Below are positions 1 to 7,723 of a stretch of DNA of 48,743 bases, one piece after another. The notes beneath the pieces are model-generated. The model was given only the letters and a program-made list of their open reading frames with translations, was not told the DNA's origin and made no database searches. A program made the translations under genes and the position numbers. Source of the stretch: a virus. The stretch is taken from positions 1-48,743 of IMG/VR virus record IMGVR_UViG_3300044695_005834; one strand, written 5' to 3'. Within the stretch, counting starts at the first letter, position 1. Every line of letters begins with the position of its first letter.

Positions 1-106
1 GTTGAATATACCAGACCTCCGACTTGGGCGGATGCGCCTCGCCGCCTTCGTCTGCCTTCCGCCGTGCCGCCGTGGGCTGGATGCGCCGCGCCTGCCGCCT
101 CGCCAT
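1..106 (-). CDS. Possible partial small basic protein, cut by left edge
   Basis: An open frame starts at ATG 106 and runs leftward off the window (35 codons visible). The visible part is Arg/Ala-rich at first and then has a less biased stretch ending near a Trp-Tyr-Ile. A second frame from ATG 129 is also open but looks like an arginine-rich shadow. No family is recognised. It lies downstream of the terminase-small-like gene on the same strand and could be co-transcribed with it. The remainder must be read in the adjacent sequence before the call can be trusted. Confidence 0.3.
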   Translation of the reverse strand, partial: MARRQARRIQPTAARRKADEGGEAHPPKSEVWYIQ

Positions 107-341
107 GCTGTCGTCATGTCCTTGTCCATGCCGTCGTGCCCGCTCGTCGTATCGGATTGGCTGGCGGGGATGTGAGCGGGGGCGAGTTCGTGGCTGATTG
201 GCTCGGATTCGGACGCTCTAGGATGCCCGTGCTCGCGTTTTGATTCTCATTTAGTATGACGGACGCGGGTGTTTTCCCGCGTTTTCGGACACCTTCTCTC
301 TGACGGCTTCATTCTCAATAAGCCATCCCGCCTCTGTCCTG

Positions 342-1046
342 CTATGGTTCGGGCAGGCTCGGCGTGGTGCTCGGTGCCGATAGTTGGCCCGATACCGTGG
401 GCGAGAGTCGCCTGACCGCATCGCGGATCGCTTCGGGGCTTGCCATGATGACCGTGTTATTAGTGGTCTGCTCGGTCTTGAGTGCTCGGCGGTCGAAGAC
501 TTCGGGCCGTAGTCCTTTGAGGAGTTCGACGTGTAGCTTCTCGCTGTATTCGCGCCTGTATCCGATAAGCTGGCCCATCTGGTAGATAGGCACCAGCCTG
601 CCCTCGGTGGCTGCGCTCCATGCATCCGCTACGAGTGCATCAACGGCATCGGCGGCGGCGTCGGCTTCCACGGCCCTAAACGCTTCATCCTGTCGCCAAC
701 GCCTGAGAGTCTGCACCGTGACCTTGGCACGCTTGCAGGCCATCCGCTCGGCGGGGAAGTTGGCGAGGATCGCCAGATATGCCCGCTGCTCGATGGTTGG
801 GAGGAATGTCACCTCGGAGCCGTCGCGCAGGATGTGCTTCTCCCATCCTTCGTTCGTCCCTCCTGCCGCTTTGCTCGCTCGTTCTTCTTCGTCTGTTGTC
901 CAATATACCGCCTTAGCGCGTTCTCCTTCTAGGTGTGCGGCGAGTGGTTGCGAGGGATGTGTGCCAATCTGTCCGTGAGGGCTTTGCTCGGTGTCTTGTT
1001 GGCTTTGCTCGGCTAGTTCGTGGGCTGTGAATGCTGGCGTGCTCAT
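342..1046 (-). CDS. Terminase small subunit-like HTH protein
   Basis: A 234-residue protein with a disordered N-terminal third. The middle (about residues 85-130) has the pattern of phage HTH proteins: an AYLAIL-type helix, then TVQTLRRWRQDEAF as the probable recognition helix. It is followed by an acidic-alanine helix, a short beta insertion and a C-terminal LLKGLRPEVFDRR motif. That last motif resembles the end of the core domain in small terminases and related phage HTH proteins, which would recognise the packaging site. The large terminase lies at the other end of the window on the opposite strand, so the pair is not adjacent unless the genome is circular or permuted. It could instead be a regulator with the same fold. 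Confidence 0.55.
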   Translation of the reverse strand: MSTPAFTAHELAEQSQQDTEQSPHGQIGTHPSQPLAAHLEGERAKAVYWTTDEEERASKAAGGTNEGWEKHILRDGSEVTFLPTIEQRAYLAILANFPAERMACKRAKVTVQTLRRWRQDEAFRAVEADAAADAVDALVADAWSAATEGRLVPIYQMGQLIGYRREYSEKLHVELLKGLRPEVFDRRALKTEQTTNNTVIMASPEAIRDAVRRLSPTVSGQLSAPSTTPSLPEP

Positions 1047-1090
1047 GCCTGTGACCTCTGCCCGACTTCCTGCCGCCAGTCAAGCAAGGG

Positions 1091-1113
1091 TTTTTACGGT
1101 TTTCCCGTAAAAA
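1091..1113. other. Perfect 9-bp hairpin upstream of 342-1046 gene
   Basis: TTTTTACGG (1091-1099) and CCGTAAAAA (1105-1113) form a perfect inverted repeat around a 5-base loop. It sits between the start of the small-terminase-like gene (1046) and a second, GC-rich hairpin at 1121-1150. It could act as an operator, or as a U-tailed terminator in either direction, since both ends of the stem are A/T tracts. Confidence 0.45.
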
Positions 1114-1120
1114 GGGAAAT

Positions 1121-1150
1121 GCCCGCTTGCCGTGTTACTGGCGAGCGGGC
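1121..1150 (-). terminator. GC-rich hairpin terminator
   Basis: GCCCGCTTGCC (1121-1131) pairs with GGCGAGCGGGC (1140-1150), with one G-T wobble and an 8-base loop. Read leftward it follows the stop of the 1180-1365 gene and is followed by ATTTCCCTTTTT, a plausible U-rich tail. The rightward side also has TTTG, so it may work in both directions. Confidence 0.6.
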
Positions 1151-1179
1151 TTTGTCGTCCCTCCTTTCTTGTGTGGGTT

Positions 1180-1365
1180 CTACTCTGCGTCTATGAAGTC
1201 GCTCAAATGTTGTGTGTGTCGTTCGTTGCTGGTTTCGCTCAAGTGGTTTTGGCAGTCGTCACAGTAGGGGTTCTCCGTTTCGTGTTGGCCTCGGCCCCAC
1301 GTGAATACGGCCCGACATTCGGGGCAGGTGCCGCGCTGTGTTTGTGTTTTCGTGGTGTTTTTCAT
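1180..1365 (-). CDS. Small zinc-ribbon protein
   Basis: A 61-residue protein beginning at ATG 1365. The longer upstream frame is rejected because it is arginine-rich and overlaps the neighbouring gene. Two Cys pairs, CPEC (about residues 14-17) and CDDC (about 33-36), are spaced as in zinc ribbons. The C-terminal tail is acidic. Function unknown; such small zinc proteins are common among phage early or accessory genes. The gene lies in a leftward cluster and is followed by a hairpin terminator. Confidence 0.6.
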   Translation of the reverse strand: MKNTTKTQTQRGTCPECRAVFTWGRGQHETENPYCDDCQNHLSETSNERHTQHLSDFIDAE

Positions 1366-1391
1366 TAGCTGGATGGTTGATCGGGCGTGGT

Positions 1392-1772
1392 TTAGTGACG
1401 GAATCGCTCGGCGTTTCGTTCGGCCTGCTCCTGTGCTGCGTATACGGCGAGACGTTCCTCTAGCGTGCTGTCTGGCCCGCTGGTTTCCTCCCATTCGTCC
1501 AAGTCAATCACCCCCACCGCGTTCACCGCGTCCGCGAAGGCTTGCGCCTCGGCTCGGCTCTGTTTGATGCAGGGGGTTTCTTGGCCGTGCTCGTCGCGGT
1601 AGGTTCCTGCTCCGCGTGCGAGGAAGGTTTTGTGTGTGTATGTGGTCAGTTTCCCGCCGTGGCTCACGTCCGCCGTCACGAGACAGTCGAACGTGATGCC
1701 GATCCCGTCCTCGGTTGGGCATTCGTAAAGGTCGCCCTCTAAAGGCTGGGCGTTGTAGTTGTAGCGTTTCAT
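1392..1772 (-). CDS. Hypothetical protein, 126 aa
   Basis: Starts at ATG 1772. The N-terminal half looks like a small beta-rich fold (YNYNAQPLEGDLYECP, then a THKTFLARG stretch). The C-terminal half is acidic and helical, ending in an Ala/Glu/Arg-rich segment. No family is recognised. It lies 26 bases upstream of the zinc-ribbon gene and is probably in the same transcript. The opposite-strand frames here are shadows. Confidence 0.55.
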   Translation of the reverse strand: MKRYNYNAQPLEGDLYECPTEDGIGITFDCLVTADVSHGGKLTTYTHKTFLARGAGTYRDEHGQETPCIKQSRAEAQAFADAVNAVGVIDLDEWEETSGPDSTLEERLAVYAAQEQAERNAERFRH

Positions 1773-1794
1773 GGTCGTTTTTTGTCCGTGATTC

Positions 1795-2133
1795 TTACAT
1801 TTCGAGGCTGGTGATCTTGTCCTCGGCGCGTTCCAAAACGTCTAGGATTTCGGCGGCTCGGCTAATGTCGCCCTCATACCGCGCCCATGCGTGCGGGTCT
1901 TGTGGTGATACTTCGCGGGCGGCTTGGTATGCTGCACGGGCGGCTTGCGCATACTGCTCGGCCCGCTCGATTGCGTGGTTGAAGTTTTGTGCGAGGTTGT
2001 CGAGTTCGTTTTGCAGGCGGCGGGCGGCTGTCCTGCTCGCTGCGTTTGCGATCTGCGACTCGTTGATCTGTTCCTGTGTTGGTGCGGGACTCGTCGCGCC
2101 CGCTGCGTTGGTGTTGGTGTTGGTGTTGCTCAT
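1795..2133 (-). CDS. Hypothetical coiled-coil protein, 112 aa
   Basis: First gene of the leftward cluster. The N-terminus is Asn/Thr-rich and probably disordered; residues 30 to the end are predominantly helical with an alanine-rich heptad-like pattern. AAGGAGG lies just upstream of ATG 2133, with only three bases between GGAGG and the ATG. It is one of the few SD-like sequences in the window, and its spacing is unusually tight. Function unknown. Confidence 0.55.
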   Translation of the reverse strand: MSNTNTNTNAAGATSPAPTQEQINESQIANAASRTAARRLQNELDNLAQNFNHAIERAEQYAQAARAAYQAAREVSPQDPHAWARYEGDISRAAEILDVLERAEDKITSLEM

Positions 2134-2156
2134 GGCCCTCCTTGTAGCGTCATTTT

Positions 2157-2214
2157 ATGGCACAGCAACAAGAAAGTGCCATGTGCCGAAAACTTTTTCA
2201 CCTTCGTGTGGCAC
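2157..2214. promoter_or_regulatory. TGGCAC operator-like repeats in divergent control region
   Basis: ATGGCAC (2157-2163) and GTGCCAT (2176-2182) form a perfect 7-bp inverted repeat with a 12-base spacer. A third TGGCAC lies at 2209-2214. The 2134-2301 region separates the leftward cluster (from 2133) from the rightward operon (from 2302), as expected for a phage switch. The 10-mer AAAGTGCCAT, which spans one half-site, recurs at 47751-47760 in front of the other rightward cluster. The XRE protein at 17988-18281 is one possible binder (inference). Confidence 0.45.
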
Positions 2215-2265
2215 GGTCTTTGAAGCTGCTTTTTTAGCACTTCAAAAATACCGCACAATCTTTTA

Positions 2266-2293
2266 TTGACTCCCTCGCTTAGGTCGCTATCTT
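2266..2293 (+). promoter_or_regulatory. Promoter of rightward operon
   Basis: TTGACT (2266-2271), a 16-base spacer and TATCTT (2288-2293). The expected start of transcription is only a base or two before ATG 2302, so the first mRNA would be leaderless or nearly so. The preceding bases read TTTATTGAC, and ATTGAC recurs in other promoter candidates here. Confidence 0.55.
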
Positions 2294-2301
2294 GTCGGCC
2301 T

Positions 2302-2442
2302 ATGAAAGCACCAACAACAAAACCGAGACGGCGGGCAAACCTCGCCGCTTACCATCGCACGATCATCGTGCAGCAAGTGATCATTGCTGCCGCAACCATC
2401 GCCACACTCGCCGCCTTGATCGGGTGGCTCTTTAGCCTCTAA
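2302..2442 (+). CDS. 46-aa single-pass membrane protein
   Basis: Small gene starting at ATG 2302. A basic N-terminus (KPRRR at about residues 7-11) is followed by a long hydrophobic stretch (about residues 21-45, IIVQQVIIAAATIATLAALI) that should span the membrane, ending in WLFSL. It is the first gene after the rightward promoter and would be strongly expressed early. It could be a host-takeover or membrane-anchoring peptide, but nothing shows its function. The next gene starts 4 bases after its stop. Confidence 0.6.
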   Translation: MKAPTTKPRRRANLAAYHRTIIVQQVIIAAATIATLAALIGWLFSL

Positions 2443-2446
2443 CTAT

Positions 2447-2818
2447 ATGACACTAATTGAACAACTCGTCAAAAACCACCACCCCGCAATCAAAGCACGC
2501 GCCCGCATGGAGGCGAGCATCGTGCTCCGCTTGCTCGAAACATTGATCGCCGCTGGTTACTCGGTCAGCGTGGACGACGGAGACGGTGACGCGCAATCGG
2601 GCACCGTCGAGAAGTTGGCTGGCATCATCTTCAGCGTGGACGCCTCGCTCGTCGAAGTCTGCCGAGGTCGCAAGTGGATCGGCACCGTGTCGCTCGTCCT
2701 TGGGAATGATGGGTGGGACGTTATCAGCGATTACACAACCAGCTTGGAGGACATCATCAAACCCGCCAACGACTACGCCGATCGTCTGGCCGAGGGTGGC
2801 CCGATAGAAGAGAACTGA
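2447..2818 (+). CDS. Hypothetical protein, 123 aa
   Basis: Second gene of the rightward operon. The N-terminus is helical (LIEQLVKNHHPAIKARARME). A mixed alpha/beta part has an acidic DDGDGD turn near residue 45 and several strands (residues 60-90). The C-terminus is acidic. No family recognised. It starts 4 bases after the membrane peptide and is probably translated by reinitiation. Confidence 0.6.
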   Translation: MTLIEQLVKNHHPAIKARARMEASIVLRLLETLIAAGYSVSVDDGDGDAQSGTVEKLAGIIFSVDASLVEVCRGRKWIGTVSLVLGNDGWDVISDYTTSLEDIIKPANDYADRLAEGGPIEEN

Positions 2819-2907
2819 GCCGCACCGCGTCCGCGCATCGCCCCCACGATGTCGCGGGAGCGGGGAGGCACACCGCCAACTCGTAACCAATAAACCACAA
2901 TACTACA

Positions 2908-3120
2908 ATGCCGAAAACATCCACAAAGTTCACCGACACGCCCGCCCTATACGGGCACGCCTGCAACTGCCGAAGCGGTCAGGAGCGCGACAACTGCCCC
3001 GCTTGTGAGGGCACAGGCAGGCGCATTGACTTCGCGGACATCCGCGCACGCCGCGCCCCGCTTGTCCTTGATCTCAGTTCTCCCGCCGTCCTTGAAAAGT
3101 TTCTTCACCGCAGCCGCTAA
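2908..3120 (+). CDS. Small Cys-rich (DnaJ-type zinc motif) protein
   Basis: A 70-residue protein with CNC at about residues 20-22 and CPACEGTG at about 30-37. The second resembles a CxxCxGxG zinc module of DnaJ, of which only one complete copy is present. It probably binds one zinc ion. The start is preceded by the A/C-rich leader typical of this operon. Function unknown. Confidence 0.55.
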   Translation: MPKTSTKFTDTPALYGHACNCRSGQERDNCPACEGTGRRIDFADIRARRAPLVLDLSSPAVLEKFLHRSR

Positions 3121-3142
3121 ACCACAGAACCCACACAAAACC

Positions 3143-3787
3143 ATGAAAACATTCAACGCCAAATTCGCAGGCCGCGAGGCTGGAGCCATCGGCATTTTTG
3201 CCGACCACAAGATCACCATCACCGCCGTGGACGCCGAAGCGGCACGGATCAAACTCTACGACACCCACGATCACATCATGCACCTAAAGCTGGAGGAGAT
3301 ACCCACGATCCCCACGCGCTCGCCGTTCGATGCTGATAACCTTGTGCTCTACGTGCAGAACGACAGCAAGGCGCACGCGACGATCCGCGCCTGCGTCCAA
3401 CGCTTGCAGGACGCGATAGATAACGCCGCCGATCATCTTGCGAAGGCAAACAAGGAATGGCACGACGATCCCGAAGCGGACGATCACGAAGCCTATCACG
3501 CCGACAGCTTCGAGCAGTTCCCACGCGCCGAGCGCACGAAGGCACTGCGCGAGCTTTTGGAGCGGCACACGGACACGATCAACGAGGGGGCGGGCTTCTG
3601 GCCTGACGACTTCGCCAAGATCAAGGCGGGGGACTTCGTGCGACTCACGGACGGCACGCCCGCAGTAGTCACCAGCGAGCCGAGCGGCGGGCGCATCTAT
3701 GTCGCCTATAAAACGGACATCCACGGCCCCGCCATCACCAAGGCGGCGGAATGGAACGAAATCGAATCACACTCACCAGCAAACTAA
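3143..3787 (+). CDS. Hypothetical protein, 214 aa
   Basis: ATG 3143 is chosen over an upstream in-frame start because it follows an A/C-rich leader (ACACAAAACC) and the previous gene's stop. Residues 1-60 look like a compact beta domain. A helical middle is rich in Asp/His/Glu (about residues 95-130). Near the C-terminus is a small beta-barrel-like segment (GDFVRLTDGTPAVVTSE, about residues 175-195), reminiscent of short SH3- or KOW-like folds. No function can be assigned. Confidence 0.6.
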   Translation: MKTFNAKFAGREAGAIGIFADHKITITAVDAEAARIKLYDTHDHIMHLKLEEIPTIPTRSPFDADNLVLYVQNDSKAHATIRACVQRLQDAIDNAADHLAKANKEWHDDPEADDHEAYHADSFEQFPRAERTKALRELLERHTDTINEGAGFWPDDFAKIKAGDFVRLTDGTPAVVTSEPSGGRIYVAYKTDIHGPAITKAAEWNEIESHSPAN

Positions 3788-3800
3788 ACACAACAAAACC

Positions 3801-4427
3801 ATGAAAACACACATGATCAACATCAGCACGAAAAAGGGCGATGTCCAGCCAACGCGCTGGATCATTACTCAGTCACACCCACACCCCGACACCGAGGGGC
3901 ACAGCGGAGAGATCAGATGGAGGAACGCGGAAAACTTGTTTGACCGCTACCACCAGCCGAGCACAGGCATCGGGCAGTGCTATCTGTGCAGCCTTACGAT
4001 CCCCGCCGACGAGATACCCGACAACTATGATCGCACTCACTTCGCTGGCTTCGCCCCTTATGCTGGATACGGCAAACCCGCAGCCGAGCCGAATGCGGGC
4101 ACGTTCAAGATTCGCGGGCGCGACATGGGGGAGGTTCGTATCGAGATCAAAGTGGGGAGCGGCTGGCAAAACTACACCAGTTGCAACGTGAACGGAGGAG
4201 ATCGCCCGACACCGCAGGAAAAGGAGATCATCGAAAAGCAGATCGTGCCGACTCTCCGCGCCCTCATCGAACGCGATGCCGCCGAGCTACACGCGGCAGC
4301 GGTGGCACGCCTCAAAGCGACGTTTGCCGAGCAGGTCTCCCGCGTCCGCGCCTCTGCGAACAGACTTGAGAAGGAGGCAGCGGAGGCAATCGCAAAGCTG
4401 GCCCCGCCCGTCGCCGTCGCCGCCTGA
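3801..4427 (+). CDS. Hypothetical protein, 208 aa
   Basis: ATG 3801 follows AACAAAACC and fits the operon's start pattern. A CYLC pair near residue 59 could bind metal with nearby His residues. The last 70 residues form a long helix rich in Ala/Glu/Arg, likely a coiled coil. Unknown family; a nucleic-acid-related or early host-interaction role is only a guess. Confidence 0.6.
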   Translation: MKTHMINISTKKGDVQPTRWIITQSHPHPDTEGHSGEIRWRNAENLFDRYHQPSTGIGQCYLCSLTIPADEIPDNYDRTHFAGFAPYAGYGKPAAEPNAGTFKIRGRDMGEVRIEIKVGSGWQNYTSCNVNGGDRPTPQEKEIIEKQIVPTLRALIERDAAELHAAAVARLKATFAEQVSRVRASANRLEKEAAEAIAKLAPPVAVAA

Positions 4428-4522
4428 CCCCGCACACCGCCCGACGCGCCCCCCACGCGCTCGCGGCGGAAGCGGTGCCAGATTACCTGACACTGTAACC
4501 ACAAAAACCACACACCAAAAAC

Positions 4523-4939
4523 ATGAGCAACATGACACCCACGCTTTTCGTCGTAGTCCACGGCGGTTGCGTCACAAACATCATCAACCACAACCTCTCG
4601 GAAATACCCCGCGTTGTCGTCCTAGACATGGACGCGCTTCATATTGGCGATCCGTGCTTCAGCGTGTCACGTATTGATCTCGCGGAGGATATGGACGCGA
4701 ACGTGCAACGCGAGATCGCGGACTATCTGGACGACACACCGAACCCGATCAAAGAACTCGCTGAATCTTTGGATTGCGCGATCCTTCACCGAGCGGGCGC
4801 GATTGCGCTCCAGCTTCGTTACTACACGAAGGGCGGGGTGCAGATTACAAGACACCAACCAGACAACGGGGATTTCTACACCCTTGAGGAGTGGCAGTCA
4901 GCGATCAAGGACGGCAGCGCGGCGGAACTTACACACTGA
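4523..4939 (+). CDS. Hypothetical protein, 138 aa
   Basis: Starts at ATG 4523 after an A/C-rich leader. A beta-rich N-terminus (PTLFVVVHGG) is followed by an acidic alpha/beta region with FSVSRIDLAEDM and a helical YLDDTPNPIKEL. It ends in an acidic helix. Codon usage is like its neighbours. No recognised family. Confidence 0.55.
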   Translation: MSNMTPTLFVVVHGGCVTNIINHNLSEIPRVVVLDMDALHIGDPCFSVSRIDLAEDMDANVQREIADYLDDTPNPIKELAESLDCAILHRAGAIALQLRYYTKGGVQITRHQPDNGDFYTLEEWQSAIKDGSAAELTH

Positions 4940-4961
4940 ACAAACCACAAAACCACACACC

Positions 4962-5918
4962 ATGAAACACACCACAAAAACCGCAGACTTGATCTTAGCC
5001 GTCTCGCTCGCCCTCGCAAACGACGAGGCCGAAATGCAAAAGGGACACATGATCGCCCGCTCAACGGACAGCATCGAACGCGCCCACGCCGCGCTTGACG
5101 CTTACCGCATCGCCAAAACCGCCGCAGGCCTCGCCCGATCCCAGTGGCTTGCGCTTCCAGTCGCACGGCGCGAACTGGCAGAGACAACCCGCACGATCTG
5201 CCAATCGTTCGGCAGCACCGCAGCGCGAAGGGTGGGGCACTCTTACAGCGGCACCACGTATTACAGGATCAGGATCAACCCCGTGCTCTCTACACCAGCA
5301 GGACGCACCGAGACGACGAAGGGTGAGCACTACGGAGGGGACAAGACCCGATTTCGCAAGACGAACGCGGAACACATCATTGAACTCGCGCCAGAGTGGT
5401 GCCCGCTCTTGGCCGAGAGACAAGATCACGTTTTGATCTCCGCTTTCACGGGCCTGCACTTGATCGGCATCCATCCAGACGGGCGCGTTGCATGGGCGCA
5501 ACTGAAAGCGGGCGCACAAATCCGCGTTGTCGTCGGCTGGATCGCCATGTTTGGGCAGGCGATCTATCACAGCATCAAAAGCCAAGAGGATGCCGAGCGC
5601 GGGCTTGCCCGCCAGCTACGGGCCGAGGCCTCGACTTGGCAGGACTCCCACCCCACGCCCGAACAGCAGGCGAGAGCGAAGAAGTCCGACCGACGAGCAC
5701 GCTTGATCGCTCGCCTCTGTCAGACAGTGACCGCAACCGTAGCGGACGCTCGCGCTCTTGGCTATTGTCCTTCTGGCATCCAGCACTTCCAAGACGTTCA
5801 CAACATCAGCGACACGGCGACGTTGAAGCAGCTAATGCAGAGCGGCGATCCAGCCGCGCAACGACTCGCCCTCCACATCGCCCGCAAAGTTACCCGCAAA
5901 ACAACCTCCACACGCTAA
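4962..5918 (+). CDS. Hypothetical protein, 318 aa
   Basis: ATG 4962 follows AACCACACACC, the clearest example of the A/C-rich start context here; the longer upstream frame is a shadow over the previous gene. The N-terminal 100 residues are helical. The middle has a YSGTTYYRIRINP strand region and a LISAFTGLHLIGIHPDGRVAW beta segment. The C-terminal third is Arg/Lys-rich and helical, suggesting nucleic-acid binding. It is the largest protein of the early-type operon and its family is not recognised. Confidence 0.6.
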   Translation: MKHTTKTADLILAVSLALANDEAEMQKGHMIARSTDSIERAHAALDAYRIAKTAAGLARSQWLALPVARRELAETTRTICQSFGSTAARRVGHSYSGTTYYRIRINPVLSTPAGRTETTKGEHYGGDKTRFRKTNAEHIIELAPEWCPLLAERQDHVLISAFTGLHLIGIHPDGRVAWAQLKAGAQIRVVVGWIAMFGQAIYHSIKSQEDAERGLARQLRAEASTWQDSHPTPEQQARAKKSDRRARLIARLCQTVTATVADARALGYCPSGIQHFQDVHNISDTATLKQLMQSGDPAAQRLALHIARKVTRKTTSTR

Positions 5919-5923
5919 AAACC

Positions 5924-6511
5924 ATGAAAACACAAACCACGATTGACCCAAGCAACCCGCCAGCCGTCCACGAATGGACAGGCCCGACAGGTGTTCTTTT
6001 CCGCGACGTTCGCAGCGCAGATGGGAACTACTACCACGACACAACCCCGCCCGCAGTCGTCACGATCCTTGATCGTTGCATGAGGACGGGCGAGCGCATC
6101 CGTATCTTTCTAGGAGACACCGAGACGGGGACGGATTGGTGCGAGGAATACGACACCATAGGCACCGTTGGACGCTCTACGGGATGGAAAAAGACGGCAC
6201 TATTGATCCGCACAAGCCGCAGCATGGGCGGGGGCGCGATCCTCGCGGATTGCATCGTTCGCATCATGTCTGGAGCGCGGGAGATATACAGGCACCCGCG
6301 TTACACGGTGCCGAGCTTCACGATCCGCAGGAACACCGACAAAGACAAAACCCACGACGGGAAAACGCTCGCCAGCATCGGCTACGAATGGGCAGTGGAC
6401 AGAACAGACCGCAAGACCGAGGGGAAGGCGGGCGCGGAGGCCAACTTCAAAAACGAGAAAGCCGCGATCCGTTTCGTGCAGTTCATGCGCGGAGAACGTC
6501 ACAGCAAATAA
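5924..6511 (+). CDS. Hypothetical protein, 195 aa
   Basis: Starts at ATG 5924, five bases after the previous stop and after CTAAAAACC. It appears mostly beta in the first 110 residues (DGNYYHDTTPPAVVTIL, then RIRIFLGDTETG). A basic C-terminal part includes TIRRNTDKDKTHDGK and a helix that looks like a core-packing FVQFMRGER end. Function unknown. Confidence 0.6.
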   Translation: MKTQTTIDPSNPPAVHEWTGPTGVLFRDVRSADGNYYHDTTPPAVVTILDRCMRTGERIRIFLGDTETGTDWCEEYDTIGTVGRSTGWKKTALLIRTSRSMGGGAILADCIVRIMSGAREIYRHPRYTVPSFTIRRNTDKDKTHDGKTLASIGYEWAVDRTDRKTEGKAGAEANFKNEKAAIRFVQFMRGERHSK

Positions 6512-6531
6512 ACCAACACCACACACACCAC

Positions 6532-7131
6532 ATGAAAACCATAAAAATGACCGTTAGACACGGCGAAACACTCGAAACCGCCACAGCAAAAGGCGCAACA
6601 GTTCACGAAGCCATAACCGCGCTGAAGTCTCAGGCGAGACTCGGAGGCTACGTGATCGACAACACGCGCCCCGCTTTCATCGCCTTTATCTCTACGCTCG
6701 AAACATCGGGCCGAGCACAGCACGGATGGGCCGATTACGAGATCGTGCAGGAGGACGCGCCCGTTCACACGCCTGAACCTTGGGAAGTCTGGCGTTTTGA
6801 GAATGCGGACGACAACGTGAGCATCGGCGCGAAATCTGGCGGTGTCAGCGTTTGCGAAATTACCATGAGAGACGGTGGGGGGCGGGCCAACGCCAACACG
6901 ATCCAGAGAGGAAATAACAACGCCGCCCGAATCGTTGCGTGCGTCAATGCGTGCGAGGGGATGGCCGATCCCGCCGCAGAGATCAAGGCGTTGCGGGATG
7001 CGCTGGAAGATTGCATGACGAGCGAGGGCGCGGCCTGCTTTGGGCAGATGGACAGACACCCCGAATGGATGCAGCAGCGACTCTACGCAATCACTGACAT
7101 TGCCCGCGCAGCTTTGGGGGTGCAACCATGA
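6532..7131 (+). CDS. Phage hypothetical protein with NAARIVACVNAC motif
   Basis: A 199-residue protein from ATG 6532 (leader of alternating A and C). The first 60 residues are a small alpha/beta unit. From about residue 75 a WEVWRFENAD region leads to the NNAARIVACVNACEG helix, a motif I associate with widespread uncharacterised phage proteins. It ends in a helical segment. Its stop overlaps the start of the next micro-gene in ATGA, indicating coupled translation. Confidence 0.6.
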   Translation: MKTIKMTVRHGETLETATAKGATVHEAITALKSQARLGGYVIDNTRPAFIAFISTLETSGRAQHGWADYEIVQEDAPVHTPEPWEVWRFENADDNVSIGAKSGGVSVCEITMRDGGGRANANTIQRGNNNAARIVACVNACEGMADPAAEIKALRDALEDCMTSEGAACFGQMDRHPEWMQQRLYAITDIARAALGVQP

Positions 7132-7193
7132 GCGAGATCATCACCATGTCCATCATCGCCCTGATAGTCCTTGCCGCTCTCCGCTCACGATGA
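7128..7193 (+). CDS. 21-aa membrane micropeptide
   Basis: ATG 7128 overlaps the upstream stop (ATGA) and its own TGA overlaps the next ATG at 7190 (again ATGA), so it is locked between two coupled genes. The peptide is nearly all hydrophobic (IITMSIIALIVLAAL) followed by RSR. This is the minimal pattern of a single-pass membrane peptide with the positive end at the C-terminus. It is too short for standard gene callers. It could also act only as a translation relay. Confidence 0.45.
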   Translation: MSEIITMSIIALIVLAALRSR

Positions 7194-7690
7194 AAACACC
7201 GCGCATAGGTTGGGCGAAGGATTGGGACGCGATGCAGCAGGAGGAAGGTTTGCCTCCTGCTGCCCGTTTCTTTCGGGCCGACCCGCCGCCGACTTTGGCT
7301 GACATCGAGCGTGTCCGAGAGAACGGCAGGCAGGCGCAGCGGGACGCGAACAACGAAAAGGCGCGGCAGAAACGGGAGTGGTTGAAGCGGGCGAAGCGGG
7401 AAATGGAGAAGGACAAAGAGGAGGAGAGGACTTTCGACAGGCATTTACAGGAGCAATCGTTCAGTCACGCACTACGAGAGCGTGCGCTTGAACGCGAGGC
7501 AGAGGAGCGGGAGCGGTGGTATTTGAACGAACGCGCACGCATGGCGCAGGTTTCGTCTGAGATACGCCGCGCCGAGTGGGATGAATACGTGGAGAAACGC
7601 AGGCAACTTTACATGGGGGTGATCTGGCCTGAGTTGCCAGTGGCGGAATTGAACCGAGCGGCGAAGCGCATGGGTTTGGAACTGCATTGA
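7190..7690 (+). CDS. Charged coiled-coil protein, 166 aa
   Basis: ATG 7190 overlaps the micropeptide stop. After about 40 residues with a FFRADPPP turn, the protein is a long Arg/Glu/Lys-rich helix (about residues 45-140), surely a coiled coil or single alpha-helix. A short non-polar C-terminal region follows (YMGVIWPELPVAELNRAAKR). Function unknown. Confidence 0.6.
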   Translation: MKTPRIGWAKDWDAMQQEEGLPPAARFFRADPPPTLADIERVRENGRQAQRDANNEKARQKREWLKRAKREMEKDKEEERTFDRHLQEQSFSHALRERALEREAEERERWYLNERARMAQVSSEIRRAEWDEYVEKRRQLYMGVIWPELPVAELNRAAKRMGLELH

Positions 7691-7723
7691 CATGGAATCC
7701 TCAAGACGCTTTGCTCGCACACC

